NCBI GenBank assembly: GCA_021297975.1
Contig: JAJTHO010000163.1
Coordinates: 1-7,924 of the forward strand
Source: Alphaproteobacteria bacterium
GTDB taxonomy: Bacteria; Pseudomonadota; Alphaproteobacteria; JAJTHO01
DNA length: 7,924 nucleotides
Direction of reading: 5' to 3'
Part shown: positions 6,296-7,924 of the stretch, piece by piece
Layout: every line of letters begins with the position of its first letter
How positions within the stretch are numbered: position 1 is the stretch's first letter
Made by a program: the position numbers and the translations under genes
The notes under the pieces: generated by a model
What the model was told of the DNA's origin: nothing
The model's database searches: none
Seen by the model: the letters and a program-made list of their open reading frames with translations, nothing else

Positions 6296-6776
6296 CCGTT
6301 TCCTTGCTGCGTTTGAAACGCTTTTAGCCGATGAAGGCGGGCTTGTAAACGACCCTGCCGATCCTGGCGGCCTCACAAAATTCGGCATCTCCCAGCGCCG
6401 CTATCCGCATGAAAACATTGCCGCCCTCACCAAGGCGCGGGCGCGGCATTTGTATTACGAGGATTACTGGCGGCCAAATGGCTATGCGCGAATTCGCAAT
6501 GGTGGGCTAGCGAAAAAGCTGTTTAACCTCGCGGTTAATATGGGCGCAACACAGGCGCATGTGCTGATACAGCGGGCGCTGAGGGCATGCGGCACGCCGG
6601 TTGAGGAAGACGGCATTCTGGGGCGGCAAACATTCAACGCGATAGACGCCGCGAATCCAGCCGTGCTGCTTGCGGCCTTAAAGGCAGAGGCGGGGGGCTT
6701 TTACCGCACGCTGGTTGCGTTAAAGCCAAAACAGCAGCGGTTTTTGAAGGGATGGCTCAGGCGGGCGTATAGCTAA
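6270..6776 (+). CDS. GH108-family phage-type lysozyme (endolysin) with C-terminal peptidoglycan-binding region
   Basis: This 168-residue protein matches the GH108 (DUF847) peptidoglycan hydrolases, which cut the glycan backbone and serve as endolysins in phages and in the Rhodobacter GTA. The hallmark is DEGGLVNDPADPGGLTKFGIS (21-41), with E22 of the EGG motif as catalytic acid. The C-terminal region (about 98-165) fits the associated PG-binding domain, including DGILGRQTFNAI and FYRTL. No signal peptide is present, as expected for a holin-dependent endolysin. ATG 6270 is the only suitable start and lacks a clear ribosome site. It lies inside the 5' end of divergent bioB, so its promoter must be within bioB. 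The TAA stop overlaps the convergent toxin stop by 4 nt. Two small membrane proteins in the window (5046-5219 and 7662-7844) could be its partners. Confidence 0.92.
   Translation: MTAESILDIRFLAAFETLLADEGGLVNDPADPGGLTKFGISQRRYPHENIAALTKARARHLYYEDYWRPNGYARIRNGGLAKKLFNLAVNMGATQAHVLIQRALRACGTPVEEDGILGRQTFNAIDAANPAVLLAALKAEAGGFYRTLVALKPKQQRFLKGWLRRAYS
6321..6349 (-). promoter_or_regulatory. Candidate bioB promoter inside the lysozyme coding sequence
   Basis: On the minus strand, TTTACA (6349-6344, 5 of 6 to the -35 consensus) and TAAAAG (6326-6321, 4 of 6 to the -10) are spaced by 17 bp. The predicted transcript would have a leader of roughly 20 nt carrying the AAGGA ribosome site. The palindrome GCGTTTGAAACGC (6309-6321) lies at the expected transcription start and could be a regulator site, but it does not match the BioR box known in Alphaproteobacteria. 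Confidence 0.45.
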
Positions 6777-7192
6777 AACGCCAGTTTGACTTTTGCCGCC
6801 TGCGCGGCTTTAGCAATACCGCTGTCGCGGGTTGCAATGGGGATATTCCAGCGCAACGCCACATCAAGATACGTCGTATCATAGCTCGTCAAGCCGTGTT
6901 TGCGTGCTAGACTAAATAAAGGCTCAATATCAAAATCAGCGTTCTGTGTATCGAAAGTGATGTTCAGTGCTTTGAAATAGGATAATGTTTTTTTTGCGTG
7001 CGCATCGCTCAGCCCTTTATGCCGAACATTGCGCAACGTAATGTTGATGAATTCATATTTTAGTAGGATGGGCGCAACGAGAGAAATTTCCTCTGCTTTA
7101 GTTTTAAAAAGCAAGGCGTCTGTTTTTTCGTCGGCTTGATTGGGGAAAAGCCAGCTTGCGATAACAGAGGCATCAATGACAACCGCCTTCAT
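6773..7192 (-). CDS. vapC: PIN-domain ribonuclease toxin (VapC family), toxin of TA pair 2
   Basis: This 139-residue protein has the PIN-domain residues in order: D7 in VIDASVIASW, E47 in LLKYEFIN, D105 in TSYDTTYLDVA and D123 in ATRDSG. VapC proteins of this type are RNases held inactive by the cognate antitoxin. It is not closely similar to the other PIN toxin in the window, and its partner is of a different antitoxin family, so the two pairs are not a recent duplication. Its ATG overlaps the antitoxin stop as ATGA (7189-7192). Its TAG stop overlaps the lysozyme TAA by 4 nt in tail-to-tail orientation. The coding region is visibly more AT-rich than bioB or the lysozyme. Confidence 0.92.
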   Translation of the reverse strand: MKAVVIDASVIASWLFPNQADEKTDALLFKTKAEEISLVAPILLKYEFINITLRNVRHKGLSDAHAKKTLSYFKALNITFDTQNADFDIEPLFSLARKHGLTSYDTTYLDVALRWNIPIATRDSGIAKAAQAAKVKLAF

Positions 7193-7431
7193 TGGCGGCC
7201 TTCTTCAATCGCCTCGCGCCAATCTGAACCGTCCATATTCAGATCATCCCGCAATTTTATCAGTGCATCAATCGCGTGTGCGCGTTTTACCTGCGCTTTG
7301 GTGTCTTGATAGCGCCTCAGATGCGCAACGGGCTTTTTGTGGCGGGTAATCACCACCTCTTCCCCGGCCTCGATCTTATCAAGAATCGCCGAAAGATGCG
7401 TTTTAGCATCGAAAACAGAATAGGTAAGCAT
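7189..7431 (-). CDS. Phd/YefM-family antitoxin of TA pair 2
   Basis: The 80-residue protein shows the Phd/YefM N-terminal DNA-binding fold: YSVFDAKTHLSAILDKIEAG (4-23), then EEVVITRHKKPVAHLRR (24-40). The C-terminal acidic/helical tail (about 45-78) would wrap the PIN toxin. The start at 7431 fits the family N-terminus. No Shine-Dalgarno sequence precedes it; the start codon instead lies directly downstream of a -10-like hexamer and inside a 25-bp palindrome, suggesting a leaderless, tightly autorepressed message. The gene overlaps the toxin by 4 nt. Pairing of Phd-type antitoxins with PIN toxins is common. Confidence 0.93.
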   Translation of the reverse strand: MLTYSVFDAKTHLSAILDKIEAGEEVVITRHKKPVAHLRRYQDTKAQVKRAHAIDALIKLRDDLNMDGSDWREAIEEGRQ

Positions 7432-7466
7432 TTAACTAGTCTAACTAGTTAAATTTTAAAAGTCAA
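7430..7466 (-). promoter_or_regulatory. Promoter and palindromic operator of TA pair 2
   Basis: On the minus strand, -35 TTGACT (7466-7461, 5 of 6) and -10 TAGACT (7443-7438, 4 of 6) are separated by exactly 17 bp. A palindrome spans 7430-7454 with 10-bp arms ATTTAACTAG and CTAGTTAAAT around the 5-nt centre TCTAA. It covers the -10 and the ATG of the antitoxin, and contains two ACTAGT hexamers. Phd/YefM proteins bind palindromes at their own promoter, so this is very likely the autorepression operator. Only 6 nt separate the -10 from the start codon, which predicts transcription starting at or next to the ATG. Confidence 0.75.
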
Positions 7467-7500
7467 TTAAAAACCTCATCACCTGATCTATCCCCGCGGG

Positions 7501-7611
7501 GTCATCCTGAGCGGCGCAAAACCGATAGGTTTTGCAGCGTCGAAGGATCTCCCTCAGAATAATGAGGAGATTCCTCCACGCAGCCGCCAATGCGGCTTTG
7601 GTCGGAATGAC
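7501..7611. repeat. Composite palindromic intergenic repeat, copy 2 (diverged)
   Basis: The layout repeats that of 1195-1291: outer arms GTCATCCTGA (7501-7510) and TCGGAATGAC (7602-7611, two mismatches); a core with GGATCTCC (7545-7552) facing GGAGATTCC (7566-7574); and a GC-rich hairpin GCCGC-CAAT-GCGGC (7583-7596) before the right end. This copy has an extra perfect hairpin, GCAAAACC-GATA-GGTTTTGC (7516-7535). It occupies most of the 230-bp gap between the antitoxin start and the holin-like gene; nothing else is recognisable there apart from the TA promoter and the ribosome site at 7649-7653. Confidence 0.85.
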
Positions 7612-7661
7612 GTCATTCGGAAATGACAGGTGATAAATCAAAAACAAAAAGGAAACACGCT

Positions 7662-7844
7662 ATGAAAAATTTATTGCAATGGATTTTAGACCGCGCATCC
7701 GAGCGCAGCACCTGGATTGGCCTTATCGGCATCGCAACCAGCGCCGGGATAGGCATTTCGCCGGTTCAGGCCGAGGCGATTACCACGGTGGGGATTGGTC
7801 TTGCAGGCGCGGTGATGGCGTTTACGGCGGATACGCCGCATTAA
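7662..7844 (+). CDS. Small two-helix membrane protein, holin-like
   Basis: The 60-residue product has a short basic/amphipathic start (MKNLLQWILDRASERSTW), a first hydrophobic segment (about 19-33, with GLIGIATSAGIGI), a turn SPVQAEA, and a second hydrophobic segment (about 39-54, with GIGLAGAVMAF). This helical-hairpin pattern, with a SPxQAxAI turn, is typical of small membrane proteins in prophage lysis regions, some of which are holins. ATG 7662 is supported by AAGGA 8 nt upstream; the in-frame ATG at 7623 lacks such a site. It shares its strand with the lysozyme at 6270 but is separated from it by TA pair 2 and the repeat. Holin function is inferred from size and context only. Confidence 0.7.
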   Translation: MKNLLQWILDRASERSTWIGLIGIATSAGIGISPVQAEAITTVGIGLAGAVMAFTADTPH

Positions 7845-7874
7845 CGCAAGTTTGTAAAATATCAGTGTAAGCCA

Positions 7875-7910
7875 GTATACAGTGGAAAAGTGTATACATG
7901 TTGGTATAAT
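7875..7910 (+). promoter_or_regulatory. Strong extended -10 promoter with paired GTATAC sites at the right edge
   Basis: TGGTATAAT (7902-7910) is a perfect extended -10 element. The -35 position 17 bp upstream, GTGGAA (7882-7887), is weak, as often seen with extended -10 promoters. Two GTATAC palindromes (7875-7880 and 7892-7897) with centres 17 bp apart bracket the -35 region and look like a regulator site. The transcribed gene lies beyond the window. Confidence 0.55.
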
Positions 7911-7924
7911 ACAGCGCAGGGGGA

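Noticed and set aside
6341..6350. TTGTAAAC resembling a BirA operator half-site near bioB
   Set aside because: It encodes part of the conserved VNDPAD motif of the lysozyme, no second half-site lies at the proper distance, and Alphaproteobacteria usually control biotin genes with BioR.

Overview
The window looks like a chromosomal stretch of an alphaproteobacterium. The support is a tail protein of the type found in the Rhodobacter-type gene transfer agent (GTA), followed by a DUF2793 protein, a pairing I know from Alphaproteobacteria, plus a GC-rich chromosomal background carrying a complete biotin synthase and a tRNA-Thr. I cannot name the genus. The gene content suggests a GTA-like or degraded-prophage tail and lysis set mixed with cellular genes.

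Layout, left to right. (1) 19-1179 (+), an alginate-lyase-like polysaccharide lyase with no visible signal peptide, open to the left edge. (2) 1195-1291, a composite palindromic intergenic repeat. (3) 1335-2966 (+), the C-terminal half of a GTA gp15-type tail hub/host-specificity protein, lacking the usual N-terminal part. (4) 3681-2969 (-), a toxin-antitoxin pair: ribbon-helix-helix antitoxin plus PIN-domain toxin. Its promoter carries repeated GGGGTCA motifs. (5) 3746-4249 (+), a DUF2793 tail-associated protein. (6) 4801-4250 (-), a secreted YbhB/YbcL-family protein, with tRNA-Thr(CGT) just upstream on the same strand. (7) 5046-5219 (+), a small coiled-coil/membrane protein, then a 74-bp inverted repeat. 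(8) 6295-5291 (-), bioB. (9) 6270-6776 (+), a GH108 phage-type lysozyme whose start overlaps the bioB start head-to-head. (10) 7431-6773 (-), a Phd/YefM antitoxin plus a second PIN toxin, with a clear palindromic operator. (11) 7501-7611, a second diverged copy of the palindromic repeat. (12) 7662-7844 (+), a small holin-like membrane protein. (13) A strong extended -10 promoter at the right edge.

The most striking property is strand-segregated interleaving. Every plus-strand gene is phage-like (lyase, tail hub, DUF2793, coiled-coil/TM protein, lysozyme, holin-like). Every minus-strand gene is a cellular or toxin-antitoxin gene. The two classes alternate in small blocks. Three of the four convergent junctions have 2 nt, 0 nt or a 4-nt overlap between stop codons; the fourth carries a large hairpin. 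The phage-like genes could act together: polysaccharide degradation and tail-tip functions for adsorption, and lysozyme plus holin-like proteins for release. Whether they still form one working particle system cannot be decided from this window.
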